This document shows, piece after piece, positions 47,401 through 59,333 of a DNA stretch of 64,000 nucleotides. The notes beneath the pieces are model-generated. The model ran no database searches and was not told the DNA's origin. It was given only the letters and a program-made list of their open reading frames with translations. A program made the translations under genes and the position numbers. Each line of letters starts with the position of its first letter. The stretch's first letter is position 1. Source of the stretch: Pontederia crassipes (Eukaryota; Streptophyta; Magnoliopsida; Commelinales; Pontederiaceae); NCBI GenBank assembly GCA_030549335.1, contig CM060194.1, positions 12,030,171 to 12,094,170 of the forward strand, read 5' to 3'.

Positions 47401-47934
47401 TGATGCATAGTGAAATGATTGGGATGAAAAAATGGACTCGGGCGAAAATTTTTCGGCGGGTGCGAAAATTTGCGCTGGTGCCTTTTCGCGCCTTTTACAT
47501 GTGTTTTCAACCAAGAAGGGCAAAAGACGTGAAATTTTCGACGCTTTCGTGCATGCTGATGCATGGTGAGATGATTGGGACAAAAAATGGACTCAGTTTT
47601 TCGGGGGTTCGAAAATTTGCGCCCGGGCCTTTTCCCGCCTTTTACGTGTGTTTTCAATCAAGAAGATCAAAAGAGGCAAAATTTTTTACTCTTTCGTGCA
47701 TGTTGATGCATGGTGAGATATTAGGACGAAAAAATGGACTCGGGCGAAAATTTTCCAACGGGTGCGAAAATTTGTGCGCGCGCCTTTTCGCGCCTTTTAC
47801 GCGTGTTTTCAACCAAGAAAGCCAAAAGACGCAAAATTTTCGACGCTTTCATGCATGCTGATGCTTGGTGAGACTATTGGGATGAAAAAGTGGACTCGAG
47901 CGAAAATTTCTAGGGGTGCGAAAATTCATGCGCG
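44461..47934. repeat. Satellite B, inverted orientation (arm 2)
   Basis: Same repeat on the opposite strand (CATGTTGATGCATGGTGAGA, TGATTGGGACGAAAAAATGG, CTCGGGCGAAAATTTTTCGG). It begins at a head-to-head junction near 44460 and is interrupted by a chromovirus at 47935. Short units predominate toward the right. Confidence 0.92.
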
Positions 47935-48466
47935 TGTCCCGGGGCTTTTTCGGTGGCACGTCGAGTTCTCTTACTTCATGTATTTTTTTTTTCAACCCAC
48001 TTTTGTACTTAGTTTTATTTCCAAGTATGATAGTGGAAGTTTTGTAATTTGTGCACTTTTGAAAAGTGCTCCCCTTAGCTTGTCCTCCACATCACACGTC
48101 GTACAGTGGCCTCCTTGCCTATGGTATAGTAGGGGAGACCCGCTAGTGCTCCCCCGAAGCGTTGTAACCATCCCTATTTTCTTAACAAAGATTTCAAACT
48201 TTCAAAAATCTAGCACCGTGCTTCGAGCGTGGGGTGGCAACTCACAAAAAGAGTGTCCCAAGATCGAGCGTTACGCTGAGGTGCCCGTTTGTTCACAAAC
48301 GCCTCCACCGAAGAAGCGTCCGCTCGGGACCGTGCATCCCAAAAAACTGTGGCATATGAAAAGTGACATAAGCAAGCTTCTGCAAAGCGCTCAAAAGAGC
48401 TTGCCTAGACGTTGGGCACATCTAGGCGCCACACGGGTTGGTCGAGCAAAAAATGACCCCGTGACA
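47935..48466 (+). repeat. 5' LTR of chromovirus
   Basis: 532 bp, TGTCCCGGGGC to CCCCGTGACA. Differs from the 3' LTR at many positions, for example GTTGTAACCATC versus ATTGTAATCATC. Confidence 0.92.
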
Positions 48467-48469
48467 AGT

Positions 48470-48481
48470 TGGTATCAGAGC
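48470..48481 (+). promoter_or_regulatory. Primer-binding site (tRNA-Met initiator)
   Basis: TGGTATCAGAGC three bases after the 5' LTR. Confidence 0.92.
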
Positions 48482-48614
48482 GGCTTTTCTGGGATCGCTC
48501 AAGTTGGCGTTCGACGATCAAGGGGAAATGACGTCGAACTCGGAGATAACGAATGAACCCGTCGCACCGGAGAAGGGTCGCTAGGAGCAAGGGCGCGCCC
48601 GCTCGAAGGACGCC

Positions 48615-49403
48615 ATGTCCGCCTTCGAGCAATGCCTCGGCCAATTCAAATTGGACGTGGGCGAGATGCAAGACCAACTCGCAACGCACGAGTGGGAGTT
48701 GGAGAAGACCGTGGATCTCGCAACGGTGCGGGACAAGATGCCGCCATTGTATACACGGCTCGAGCCCATGGAGGTGACAATCATGGACGTGCGGGAGACC
48801 TTGGACAATGGTCTCTCAAACATGCGGTTCGAGATGGAGCAAGAGTTCAAGACCATTCGGGAAGAGGTCAAGCGATGCTATGGAGATGAGCGGCGTCCCG
48901 AGGCGCCTACCCCGCATGAAGTAAGAATCGATGTGCCAAAGCCGAGGCTCTACAAAGGCGAGCGGTCGGCAAAGGAGATCAATGACTTCCTGTGGAACGT
49001 CCGAAGGTACATGGCGGCCTTGGACGTGACGTCTGAAGCGAGGATGGTGAAGACCGCATCCTTCTACTTGCAAGATGCGACGAGTCTATGGTGGCGGTTC
49101 ATTGCGACGGCGTGGAGCGTGGCAACGGTGATCCCATTGAGAGGTGGGACAACTTCAAGAGGCAGCTTACCAACTATTTCTGCCCTGTCACGTCGGGACT
49201 AGAGGCTAAGATTGCGTTGTTCAACATTTGCCAGAAGGGCAGGTTGAAGGAGTACGTGAAAGAGTTCACCGACCTCCACCTATAGAATTCCTAGGTGGAT
49301 GAAGAAACATTGCTGGCGGTTCCTAGGTGGATGAAGAAACATTGCTGGCGGTCTTCGTGAAGGGTTTGAAGTCATGGGCTAGGACAGAGTTGGAGCGACG
49401 AAA
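48615..49403 (+). pseudogene. Chromovirus gag (broken)
   Basis: Starts at ATG 48615 (MSAFEQCLGQFKLDVGEMQD), a coiled-coil-like N-terminus, then the gag core PRLYKGERSAKEINDFLWNV with SLWWR near 49080-49095. The frame then shifts by one (continuing from about 49093 as GNGDPIERWDNFKRQLTNYF) and meets TAG at 49283. Immediately after this is a perfect 32-bp tandem duplication (49288-49319 and 49320-49351), which adds a second frame change. The core then continues as VFVKGLKSWARTELERR toward the zinc knuckle. Gag would form the particle; this copy cannot make it. Confidence 0.88.
49288..49351 (+). repeat. Perfect 32-bp tandem duplication in gag
   Basis: Two adjacent identical copies starting TTCCTAGGTGGATGAAGAAA. 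32 is not a multiple of three, so it disrupts the frame. Confidence 0.95.
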
Positions 49404-50165
49404 TTGCCCAACCTCTGCTCGCTAGCCGCCGCTGCTGAGTCGCTCGTGGAGTATGCCAAAACGAGCGCTCCACCACCAAAGCCCTCGGGCAAGGGCAATG
49501 GTAGGGGAGAGAAGCGAAAGTCGCAAGGAGGCAAGCCGCACTACCAGGACAAAGGAAAGGGACATCAAGATAGGAAGCCCAACAATGAAAGATTCAAGAG
49601 GGACGGAAAGCCGCCAAAGCCTTGCTACATTTGCAAGGGTCCACATTGGAGGAGCGATTGCCTGCAGAAGGCGATAGTCAACGCAATGTATTGCCCCGAC
49701 GAGAAGGAGAAGGAGGAGGCATGTCTCAGTTCGATGCACGTCCTCAGCACCATCAACGCCTCAAAGGGTCCTTCATCGGCTGCTCAACTTTATGTGGACA
49801 TCGAGTTGAACGGGCAAGTCTTCAACGCCCTCATCGACATGGGAGCATCGAAGTTGTTCGTGTCAGAAGTGGCCTCCAAGAAGCTGAAGCTGCCACTACA
49901 GAAGACTAATGTCACGTTCAAGACGGTGAATGCGAAGTCTATCTCGACCACAAGAATTTTTCCTGGAGTGAAGGTTCACATCGGCAAGTGGTCGGGAAGC
50001 TTCGACGTGATGGTGGCACCAGTGGACGACTACGAAGTGGTGGCGGGCATATCTTTTCTGCGACACATTGCTGCATGTGTCATCCCGCTCACCAACTCGA
50101 TGGTCATCTTCGACCCCAAGGGACCTTACAATGTCCCCGTGAGGTCAGGCGGAGACCTCAAATAG
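49404..50165 (+). pseudogene. Chromovirus gag C-terminus and protease
   Basis: A 253-codon stretch. Basic linker, then a zinc knuckle CYICKGPHWRSDC at 49623-49661 with CX2CX3HX4C spacing, one residue shorter than the commonest form. The retropepsin follows: FNALIDMGAS with Asp at 49836-49838. The residue after Asp is Met where Thr or Ser is required in the DTG/DSG triad, so the protease is probably dead. YEVVAGISFLRHI near 50030 is the C-terminal protease block. A TAG at 50163 ends the stretch, but the same frame carries on in 50181-50444. Confidence 0.88.
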
Positions 50166-51623
50166 AAGACCCTCTCCACCATGCAAGTGGCGAAGGTGTT
50201 GCGCAAACAGGAGCACACCTTCATGGTGACCGCCATCTTGGAAGATCCGAGGCCCTCCACTCCAACACCTCCCAAAGTCCTCGAGACCCTTGAGTACTTT
50301 GCGGATGACACGCCCCTAGAACTTCCAAAACGGTTGCCGCCGAAGCGTGAAGTGGACCATGACATCGACTTGGTCCCAGGATCAAAAGCCCCACATGGAG
50401 TCCCCTATCGGCTTGCCCCTCCGGAACTCATAGAACTCCGTTAGCAACTCACTGAACTATTGGATGCAGGATACGTTCGGCCTTCGAAGTCTCCATATGG
50501 CACCCCGGTTCTCTTTCAAAAGAAGCATGACGGTTCCCTCCGAATGTGCATCGACTATCGGGCAATCAACAAGCTTACGGTGAAGAACAAGTACCCCATC
50601 CCCTTGGTGGCAGACTTCTTCGACCAACTTGGCGGTGCAAGATGGTTTACCAAGTTGGATCTTCATTCGGGCTATTGGCAAGTCTGAATCGCGGAAGATG
50701 ATGTGCAGAAGATGGCATGCATCACAAGATACGGCTCCTACGGGTTCCTCGTGATGCTTTTCGGCCTCACCAATGCCTCGATGACCTTCTGCACCCTCAT
50801 GAACAAGGTATTGCAAATTCCTTGGCAGGTTCGTGGTTGTCTACCTCGACGACATTATGATCTATAGCCGCACCTTGGAGGAGCATATCGAGCACATTCG
50901 GCAAGTGTTCGAGGTGTTGAGGCAGAACGAGCTCTACGTCAAGCGGGAGAAGTGTGCCTTCGCTCAACCGGAAGTGCACTTCTTGGGACATGTCGTCAGA
51001 AGTGGAAAGCTAAAGATGGATGGCGCGAAGATTCGGGCCATCATGGAGTGGGAGCCGCCCAGGCGGGTTCCCGACATGCGTTCGTTCCTTAGCTTGACAA
51101 ACTACTATAGGCGGTTCGTAAAGGGGTATTCACATGTGACGACCCCTTTGACGAATCTCCTCCGGAAGAATGTGAAGTGGGAGTGGACGCCAACATGCCA
51201 GGAAGCGTTCGACACCCTCAAGAGGGCCATGACGGAGGAACTGGTGCTCGTCCTGCCAGACCACACCAAGCCCTATGAGGTACAAACAGATGCTTCTGAC
51301 TATGCCATTGGAGGAGTTCTTATGCAGGAGGGGCTGTGGCGTTCGAGAGTCGCAAACTCAATGACACGGAGCGGCGCTACGCCATCCAGGAGAAGAAGAT
51401 GACTGCGGTGACCCATTGTCTTAGAACATGGTGGCACTACCTTCTCGGATCACGATTTCACATCAAGACGGACAATATCGTGACAAGTTACTTCGGGACA
51501 CAGAAGAAGCTCTCACCGAAGCAAGCAAGATGGCAAGATTTCATGGCGGAATTCAACTATGTCTAGGAGTACAATCCTGGCAAGACAAATGTCGTTGTCG
51601 ACGCCCTCAGCCGACGCGCGGAA
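50166..51623 (+). pseudogene. Chromovirus reverse transcriptase and RNase H
   Basis: Same frame as the protease after a stop. Contains GVPYRLAPPELIELR, stop TAG (50442), [20 protein letters not shown] and [14 protein letters not shown], then stop TGA (50685). A frameshift near 50820 leads to VVYLDDIMIYS with an intact catalytic Asp pair (about 50845-50850) and CAFAQPEVHFLGHVV. RNase H begins near 51285 (VQTDASDYAIGG), with a further frameshift near 51335 and a stop at 51564. It ends in NPGKTNVVVDALSRRAE. The tags look like C-to-T or G-to-A changes of Gln or Trp codons, as in methylated silenced copies. Confidence 0.9.
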
Positions 51624-52928
51624 TTGGTGGCCATGATCTCCTCTCAGTCCGACCTCATCGAGAGGATCAAGAAGGGATTGGAGTCAGATCCCACGGCGAA
51701 GAACTTGTTCGAGCAGGCGAAGGAGAGTAAGACACATCGCTTTTGGGTGGAAGATGGGCTGATCTTCATCGAGGAATGTCGCATCTACGTCCCACTCTTC
51801 GACAACTTGCGGCGCACTATCATGCAAGAGTGCCATGACTCCAAGTGGGCGGGACATCCGGACATCCGCCGCACTTTGGCACTCATCGAAGACAACTACT
51901 TCTGGCCAAGGATGGAGGATGACATTGAAGCTTTCGTGAAGACATGCCTTGTTTGCTAGCAAGACAAGAACCTCAATCAAGCGCCCGATGGACTTATGGA
52001 ACCTTGCCTATCCGAGAGCGTCCATGGAAAGATGTCTCCATGGACTTCATCACAGGCCTGCCCAAGTCTAAAGGGGCAGGTACTATCATGGTGGTCGTCG
52101 ATCATTCTCCAAGTATGCCATCTTCGCCGCCGGCTCTGCAAGTTGTCCTGCTACTGAAGCTGCGGAGTTATTAATAAAGCATGTAGTGAAGTATTGGGGC
52201 GTACCACAAAGAAACATCAGCGATCGGGATGGGCGATTCGTTAGCAACTTCTGGAAGGAATTGTTCAAGATGATGGGCTCCAACCTGCATTTCTCGACAT
52301 CACTTCATCCTCAAACTGACGGCCAAACTAAGAGAGTGAATTGTATCTTGGAGATCTACTTGTGGCACTACGTGAGTGCCAATCAGAAGGACTAGGCGAA
52401 GCTACTCGACATCGCGCAATTCTCCTACAACCTACAACGAAGCGAGTCGACCAATCGGAGTCCCTTCGAGATAGCGACGGGGCAGCAACCTCTTACGCCC
52501 TAGGCCATCACCACTTCTTATGGTGGCAAAGTCCCCGCCACTCACCGCATGACGAGGGAATGGCATGAGCAGAACGACAAGGCAAGAGCATGTTTACACA
52601 AGGCATCGAAGCGCATGAAGAAGTGGGCGGACACCGCCCGATGGGACGCCAACTTTGAAGTCGGAGACTTGGTCCTAATGAAGTTGGTTCAACATCTTCG
52701 GCTAAGTGGGAAGAATCTACACAAGGGCCTCGTTAGGCGTTACGAGGGCCCGTTCAAGATCCTAAAGAAGGTAGGCAAGGTGGCCTACAAGTTGGAGCTC
52801 CCGCCGCAGATGCAACAACACCCCGTCTTCCATGTTAGCCTGCTCAAGCCTTTCGTTGAAGACCCTGAAGATCCCAGGCGTGGGGTTTCAGACCGCGCCT
52901 CGCCGGTCATCCGTCAGCAGTTCACCGA
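51624..52928 (+). pseudogene. Chromovirus integrase
   Basis: Zinc-binding N-terminus (CHDSKWAGHPDIRRT...CLVC) up to a TAG at 51957 where Gln is usual; frame changes near 51995 and 52105; catalytic core pieces DFITGLPKSKGAG (about 52045) and ISDRDGRFVSNFWKELFKMM with HPQTDGQTKR (52210-52340). A TAG at 52393 replaces a Trp codon and another TAG interrupts near 52501. The C-terminal part (52549-52860) reads RYEGPFKILKKVGKVAYKLE and HPVFHVSLLKPFV. The enzyme inserted element DNA into the genome; this copy is inactive. Confidence 0.88.
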
Positions 52929-53073
52929 TCAAGTTGAAGAAGTACTCGCTGTCTGCACGAAGAATCAGAAGAAGGAGTATCTTGTTCGATGGAGCGGAAG
53001 ACCGGACGCCGACACAAGTTGGGAGACAACTGAAGACCTATGGCACTTCAAGCAAAAGATTGAAGAATTCTAA
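52929..53073 (+). pseudogene. Chromodomain at integrase C-terminus
   Basis: VEEVLAVCTKNQKKEYLVRW followed by SGRPDADTSWETTEDLWHF, a chromodomain of chromovirus type, with natural stop TAA at 53071. In active elements this domain binds modified histone tails and steers integration to heterochromatin, in keeping with residence in a satellite. The domain itself has no internal stop. Confidence 0.85.
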
Positions 53074-53101
53074 GCTGCAGCTCCAGGGACATCGCTGACT
53101 T

Positions 53102-53114
53102 GAGTGGGGGAAAA
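53102..53114 (+). promoter_or_regulatory. Polypurine tract of chromovirus
   Basis: GAGTGGGGGAAAA immediately before the 3' LTR. Confidence 0.85.
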
Positions 53115-53662
53115 TGTCCTGGGGGCTTTTTCCGGGGCACGTCAAGTTATCTTACTTCATCTATTTTCCCTTTTTCAGCCCACTTTTGTACTTAGTTTTA
53201 TTTCCAAGTGTGATAGTGACAGTTTTGTAATTTATGGACTCCTAAAAAGTGCACCCTCCTAGCTTGTCCTCCACATCACACATGGTATAGAGGCCTCCCG
53301 GGCTTGCGGTATAGTAGGGGAGACCAGCTAGTGCTCTCCCGAAGTATTGTAATCATCCCTATTTTCGCAACAAAGATTTCAAACTTCTCAAAATCTAGCA
53401 CCGTGCTTCGAGCGTGGGGTGGCAACCAACCAAAAGAGCATCCCAAACTGTCCGAAGCCATCGAGCGTTACGCCGAGGTGCCGGTTTGTTAACAAACGCC
53501 TCCACCGAAGAAGCGTCTACTCGGGACCGTGCATCCCAAAAACTATGACATACGAAAAGTGGCATAAGCAAGCTTCCGCAAAGCGCTCAAAAAAGTTTTC
53601 GTAGACGTTGGGCACATCTAGGCGCCGCACAGGTTGGTCGAGCGAAAAACAACCTCGTGACA
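53115..53662 (+). repeat. 3' LTR of chromovirus
   Basis: 548 bp, TGTCCTGGGGG to CTCGTGACA; homologous to 47935-48466 with numerous substitutions and small indels. Confidence 0.92.
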
Positions 53663-56600
53663 CGAGCGCCTTTTCGTGCCTTTTACTCTTGTTTTCAGCC
53701 AAGAAGGTCAAAAGACGCGAAATTTTTGACGCTATCAAAAGATGCGAAATTTTCGACGCTTTCGTGCATGTTGATGCATGGTGAGATGATTACGACGACA
53801 AAATGGACTCAGGTGAAAATTTTTCGGTGGGAGCGAAAATTCGTGCGCGTGCCTTTTCGCACCTTTTATGCTTGTTTTCAACCAAGAAGGCCAAATGACG
53901 CAAAATTTTTGACGCTTTCGTGCATGCTGATGCATGGTGAGACGATTGGGATGAAAAAATGGACTGGGGCGAAAATTTTTTTGCAGTGCCAAAATTCGAG
54001 CGCACGCCATTTTGCGCATTTCACGCGTGTTTTCAACCAAGGTCAAAAGACGCGAAATTTTTGACGTTGTCAAAAGACGCAATTTTTTTTACGTTTTCGT
54101 GCATGTTGATACATGGTGAGATGATTGGGACAAAAAAATTGACATGGGCGAAAATTTTTCGAGGGTGCAAAAATTCCTGCGCACCTTTACGCGCCTTTTA
54201 CTCATGTTTTCAGCCAACAAGGTCAAAAGACGCGAAATTTTTTACACTTCAAAAGATGCAAAATTTTTTACACTTTCGTGCATGTTGATGCATGGTGAGA
54301 TGATTGGGATGAAAAAAGGACTCGGGCGAAAATTTTCGAGGGTGCGAAAATTTGCATGCCCACCATTTCGTGTCTTTTACATGTGTTCTCAACCAAGAAG
54401 GCCAAAAGACGCAAAATTTTTTACACTTTCGTGCATGTTGATGCATGGTGAGATGATTGGGACGAAAAAAAACTCGGGTGAAACTTTTTCGGGGGTGCGA
54501 AAATTCGCGCGCGTCTTTTCGCGCCTTTTATAGGTGTTCTCAACCAAGAAGGCCAAAAGACGCAAAATGTTTGACACTTTCGTGCATGTGGATGCATGGT
54601 GAGATGATTTTAACGAAAAAATGGACTCGGACGAAAATTTTCCGGGGTTGCAAAAATCCCTGCGTGCCTTTTCGCGCCTTTTACTAGTATTTTCAGCCAA
54701 GAAGGACAAAAGACGATAAATTTTTTACACTGTCAAAAGATACAAAATTGTTGACACTTTCGTGCATGTTGATGCATGGTCAGATGATAGGGACGAAAAA
54801 ATGGACTCGGGCGAAAATTTTTCGGGGGTGCGAAAAATCGTGCCTGCGCCTTTTCCCGCCTTTTACGCGTGTTTTCAACCAAGAAGGCCAAAAACGCGAA
54901 TTTTTTTACGCTTTCAAGCATGTTGATGATGGTGAAAATGATTGGGATGAAAAAATGGACTCGGCCAAAAATTTTTTGGAGATGCGAAAATTCATGCGCG
55001 CGTTTGTTCGCGTCTTTTACTCTAGTTCTCAGCCAAGAAAGTCAAAACAAGCAAAATTTTTTACATTGTCAAAAGATGCAAAAAATTTTACACTTACATG
55101 CATGCTGATGCATGGAGAGATGATTGGTACGAAAAAATGGATTCGGGCGAAATTTTTTGGGGGTGCGAAAATTCGCGATAAATACGCTTGCGCGAAAAAT
55201 GGACTCGGGCAAAAATTTTTCAGGGGTGCGAAATTTCATGAGTGCCTTTTACTCTTGTTTTCAGCCAAGAAGGTCAAAAGACGCGAAATTTTTGATGCTG
55301 TCAAAAGATGTGAAAATTTTAACTCTTTTGTGCATGTTGATGCATGGAGAGAAAATGTACTCGGACGAAAATTTTTCGGCGGTGAAAAAATTTGCGTGCG
55401 TGCCTTTTACTCGTTTTTTCAGCCAAGAAGGTCAAAAGACAAAATTTTTTACGCTGTCAAAAGATGCAAAAAAAGGACTCGGGCCTTTGCGTGCATGCCT
55501 TTCGTGCATGGTGAGATGATTGGGACGAAAAAAAGGACTCGGGCGAAACTTTTTCAGGGTGCAAAAATTCGCGCGCGAGTCTTTTCGCTCCTTTTACGAG
55601 TGTTCTCAACCAAGAAGGCCAAAAAACGCGAAATTTTTGACACTTTTGCGCATGCTGATGCATGATGAGACAATTGGGACGAAAAAATGGACTCGGGCGA
55701 AAATTTTTTGGGGGTGCAAAAATTCGCGCCCACGCCTTTTCCCGCCTTTTACGCGTGTTTTCAACCAAGAAGGTCAAAAGATGCAAAATTTTCGACGCTT
55801 TCATGCATGTTGAGATGATTGGGATGAAAAAATGGACTCGGGCGAAAATTTTTTTGGTGTGCGAAAATTCATATGCGCGCTTTTCGTGCCTTTTACTCTT
55901 GTTTTTCGCGAAGAAGGTCAAAAGTCGTGAAATTTTTTACGATGTCAAAAGATGCAAAATTTTCGACGCTTTCGTGCATGTGTATGCATGGTGAGATGAT
56001 TGGGACGAAAAAATGTACTCGGGCTCAAATTTTTCAGGGGGGGCGAAAATTCCCCTTTTACTCGTGTTTTCAGCCAAGGTCAAAAGACGCGAAATTTTTG
56101 ACGCTGTCAAAAGATGTAAAGTTTTTTACGCTTTCGTGTATGTTGATGCATGGTGAGATGATTGGGACGAATAGATAGACTTGGGGGAAAATTTTTCGAC
56201 GGGGGCGAAAATTTGCGCGCGCGCCTTTTACGCGTGTTTTCAACCAAGAAGGCCAAAAGACGCGAAATTTTCGACGCTTTCGTGCATGCTGAGACAACTG
56301 GGACGAAGAAATGGACTCGGGCAAAAATTTTTTGGGGGTGCAAAAATTCGCGTCCGCGCCTTTTGCTGCCTTTTACGCATTTTTTCAACCAAGAAGGTCA
56401 AAAGACACGAAATTTTCGACGCTTTTATGCATGTTGATTCATGGTGAGATGATTGGGATGAAAAAAATGGACTTGGGCGAAAATTTTTCGAGGGTGCGAA
56501 AATTCATGCGCGAACCTTTTCATGCCTTTTACTCGTGTTCAGCCAACAAGGTTAAAAGACGCAAAATTTTCAAGATTGTCAAAAGATGCAAAATTTTTTA

Positions 56601-58067
56601 TTCTTTCATGCATGTTGATGTATGGTGAGATGATTGATACGAAAAAATGTACTCGGGCGAAAATTTTCCGACGGATGTGAAAATTCCCACGTGCATCTTT
56701 TCGCGCCTTTTACACGTGTTTTCAACCATGGCCAAATGGCGCAAATTTTTTTATCTTTCATGAATGCTAATGTATGGTGAGACGATTGGGGCGAAAAAAT
56801 GGATTCGGGCGAAAAATTTTTTGGCGGTGCGAAAATTCGTGCGCACGCCTTTTTGCGTATTTCACGTGTGTTTTCAACCAAGAATGTCAAAAGACGTGAA
56901 ATTTTTGACGTTGTCAAAAGATGCAAAATTTTTCACGCTTTCGTGTATGTTGATGCAAGGTGAGATGATTGCGACGAAAAAATGGACACAGGTGAAAATT
57001 TTCTGGGGTTGCGAAAATTCCGGCGTGCCTTTACACGCATTTTACTCGTGTTTTCAGCCATGAATGTCAAAAGACGAAAAAAAATTTACCCTGTCAAAAG
57101 ATGCAAAATTTTTTACACTTTCGTGCATGTTGACGCATAGTGAGATGATTGGGATGAGAAAAAGGACTCAGACAAAAATTTTTCGGGGATGAGAAAATTG
57201 TGCACACGTCTTTTCGCGCCTTTTACTCTTGTTTTTAGCCAAGAAGGTCAAAAGACGCAAAATTTTTGACGCTGCCAAAAGATGCAAAATTTTCGACGCT
57301 TTCGTGCATCTTGATGCATGGTGAGATGATTTGGATGAAAAAATGGACTCGGGCCAAAATTTTTTGGGGGTGAGAAAATTCGTGTGCGTGCCTTTTACTC
57401 GTGTTTTCAACCAAGAAGGTCAAAAGACGCAAAATTTTTTATGCTGTCAAAAGATGTGAAATTTTTTACGCTTTCGTCCATGTTGATGCATGGTGAGATG
57501 ATTGAGACGAAAAAATGGACTCGGGCAAAACTTTTTCGGTGGTGCAAAAATTTGCGCACGCGCTTTTTCGCACCTTTTACGCGTGTTATCAACCAAGAAG
57601 GCCAAAAGACGTGAAATTTTTGACACTTTCGTGCATGCTGATGCATGGTGAGACGACTGGGACAAAAAAGTGGACTTGGGCAAAAATTTTTTGACAGTGC
57701 AAAAATTCGCGCCGACGCCTTTTCCCGCCTTTTACGCGTGTTTTCAACCAAGAAGGTCAAAAGACGCGAAATTTTTGACGCTTTTCGTGCATGTTGATGC
57801 ATGGTGAGATGATTGGGACGAAAAAATAGACTTGGACGAAAATTTTTTGACGGGAACGAAAATTCGCGCGCGCGCTTTTTCGCGCCTTTTACGCTTGTTT
57901 TCAACCAATAAGGACAAAAGACGCGAAACTTTTTACGCTTTCGTGCATGCTGATGCGTGGTGAGACAATTGGGATGAAAAAATGGACTCGGGAGAAAATT
58001 TTTCGGGGGTGCGAAAATTTGAGCCCGCGCCTTTTCCTGTCTTTTACAGGTGTTTTCAACCAAGAAG
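53663..58067. repeat. Satellite B, arm 2 continued
   Basis: The inverted-orientation satellite resumes right after the chromovirus and runs to the copia LTR. Mixture of about 155- and 182-bp units, some deleted (for example 55170-55205 and 55320-55360). The 305-codon frame at 54748-55665 is repeat noise. Confidence 0.92.
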
Positions 58068-59319
58068 TGTTGGATCTAAGTTTTAATGACATATAAAATT
58101 ATATTTTGGTGATACAAACCTCGAACGATTAATAATAAAATGCTGAAAAAGTTTAAAGAAAAAGAGATAACTTTATCCACTACACTTTTTTAAATAATTG
58201 GCACTAATTTTATCAGTTTTTGATGAATGCGGAATGTCAAATTTGTAGAGAATTCTGTTAGCTTTCCGTAGACTCCAAGATCATGTAATTTAGATAACTG
58301 TGCAAAAAGTTATGCTCAAAATAGTGCAGGGCGGTCAACCTGTCGGTCGAAGCTATGAAGGCCGGTCGAGACAGTCCGGTCGACCGATCGGAGATATCGG
58401 TCAACCGATCAAGGCATAAACTGCTCAAATGAAAACTGCAAGACTATACTGGTCGACAGTCCGGTCGAAGCACTGGTCGACCGATTAGCTCAACGGCTAT
58501 AAATCAAAACTGTCAGAATGAAACGATCGAGAAACTTGTCAATGGTTCGATCGACCGACCAGCTGCGGCAACTGGAGAAATCAGCGCAACGGTCATATAG
58601 ACCGGCCGACTGGTCCATAAATGCGGTCGACCGGTCCATTACTGAAATGAATAGTAACGGCTATATTTCGAGGAGAAAAATGTGGAATTAATTATGGACG
58701 AATTTTCTACATACCAGAGCCTATAAAAGGAGTACCAAGGCCAGATGCAAAAGCATCTATCCAAGCTTTGAAGCAATACTTCAAGAAATCAAAAGAAGAT
58801 CTTTTCCTTGAAGTTATCATTTTAGTTGCGCTCTTCTTTCTCTCTTCCACTCTTGTGAGCTTAGCATTGTAAAGAGAGAAATATTTTGTTCAGAAAAATA
58901 AAGAGAGCTCCTGTGTAAAAGAGGTTCTAAATTTTACCTCTTGAGCGAGAGAAATAGATTAGCTTCCTAGGAGGAGAAGTTGCCTTGCCTCTCGAAGCGG
59001 AGAAAAAAGTGGATGTGTAAAGGGCTTTCTTCCTTGCCCCATTTGGAACAAAGGTAGTGCTAGTGGAATCTTCGACAGTCTCGAGGTCGAGAAGTCGGAG
59101 CGGGAACGTAGGCCAAAGTGTGGCCGAACCTCGTCAACAACCACCGCGTCTATTTGTGTTTGATTTCTCTCACTCTCTCTCCCTCTAATATTGTGTTGAT
59201 AATCTGAATTGCAAAAGTTTTAAGAATCGGTTTTGTGCTTCCGCGACAAATATTGTGAAATCGATATTTTCGGTTAAGCACCAATTCACCCCCCTCTTGG
59301 TGCCCTTTGGGATCCTACA
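58068..59319 (+). repeat. Copia 5' LTR
   Basis: 1252 bp, TGTTGGATCT to GGATCCTACA. GGTCGACCG-rich segment at about 58335-58640. The end CACCCCCCTCTTGG..GGATCCTACA is conserved in all three copies. Confidence 0.93.
58731..58740 (+). promoter_or_regulatory. TATA box of copia LTR
   Basis: CTATAAAAGG, conserved at the equivalent place in the two minus-strand LTRs. It lies about 665 bp into the LTR and probably sets the transcript start (U3/R border). Confidence 0.65.
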
Positions 59320-59321
59320 AT

Positions 59322-59333
59322 TGGTATCAGAGC
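59322..59333 (+). promoter_or_regulatory. Primer-binding site (tRNA-Met initiator)
   Basis: TGGTATCAGAGC, two bases after the LTR end. Confidence 0.92.

Larger units (their letters stand above)
47935..53662 (+). mobile_element. Chromodomain Ty3/gypsy retrotransposon (probably Galadriel clade), complete but inactive
   Basis: 5.7-kb element with both LTRs, primer-binding site, gag, protease, RT, RNase H, integrase, chromodomain and polypurine tract in normal order. It interrupts satellite B; flanks CGCG (47931-47934) and CGAG (53663-53666) may be a degraded target duplication. Many stops and frameshifts, plus visible LTR differences, show an old insertion. Short LTRs (about 540 bp) and the wording around DIAQFSYNLQRSEST and SPFEIATGQQPL fit Galadriel. 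The GC content is well above the surrounding AT-rich relics. Confidence 0.9.

Noticed and set aside
47762..48556. 264-codon frame crossing the satellite B / LTR border
   Set aside because: It reads through satellite into the non-coding 5' LTR; no domain.
50181..53098. Alternative-frame ORFs over the chromovirus (both strands)
   Set aside because: Shadows of the pol frame in GC-rich sequence.
54748..55665. 305-codon open frame, and many other frames of 60-260 codons across 39350-47940 and 53650-58070
   Set aside because: They follow satellite B units, occur on both strands and in several phases, and repeat the same words per unit. Unit lengths and indels shift the frame at random. No protein family.
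39287..58067. CRISPR-like array
   Set aside because: Regular repeats, but the units are complete 155/182-bp satellites without unique spacers, in plant DNA.
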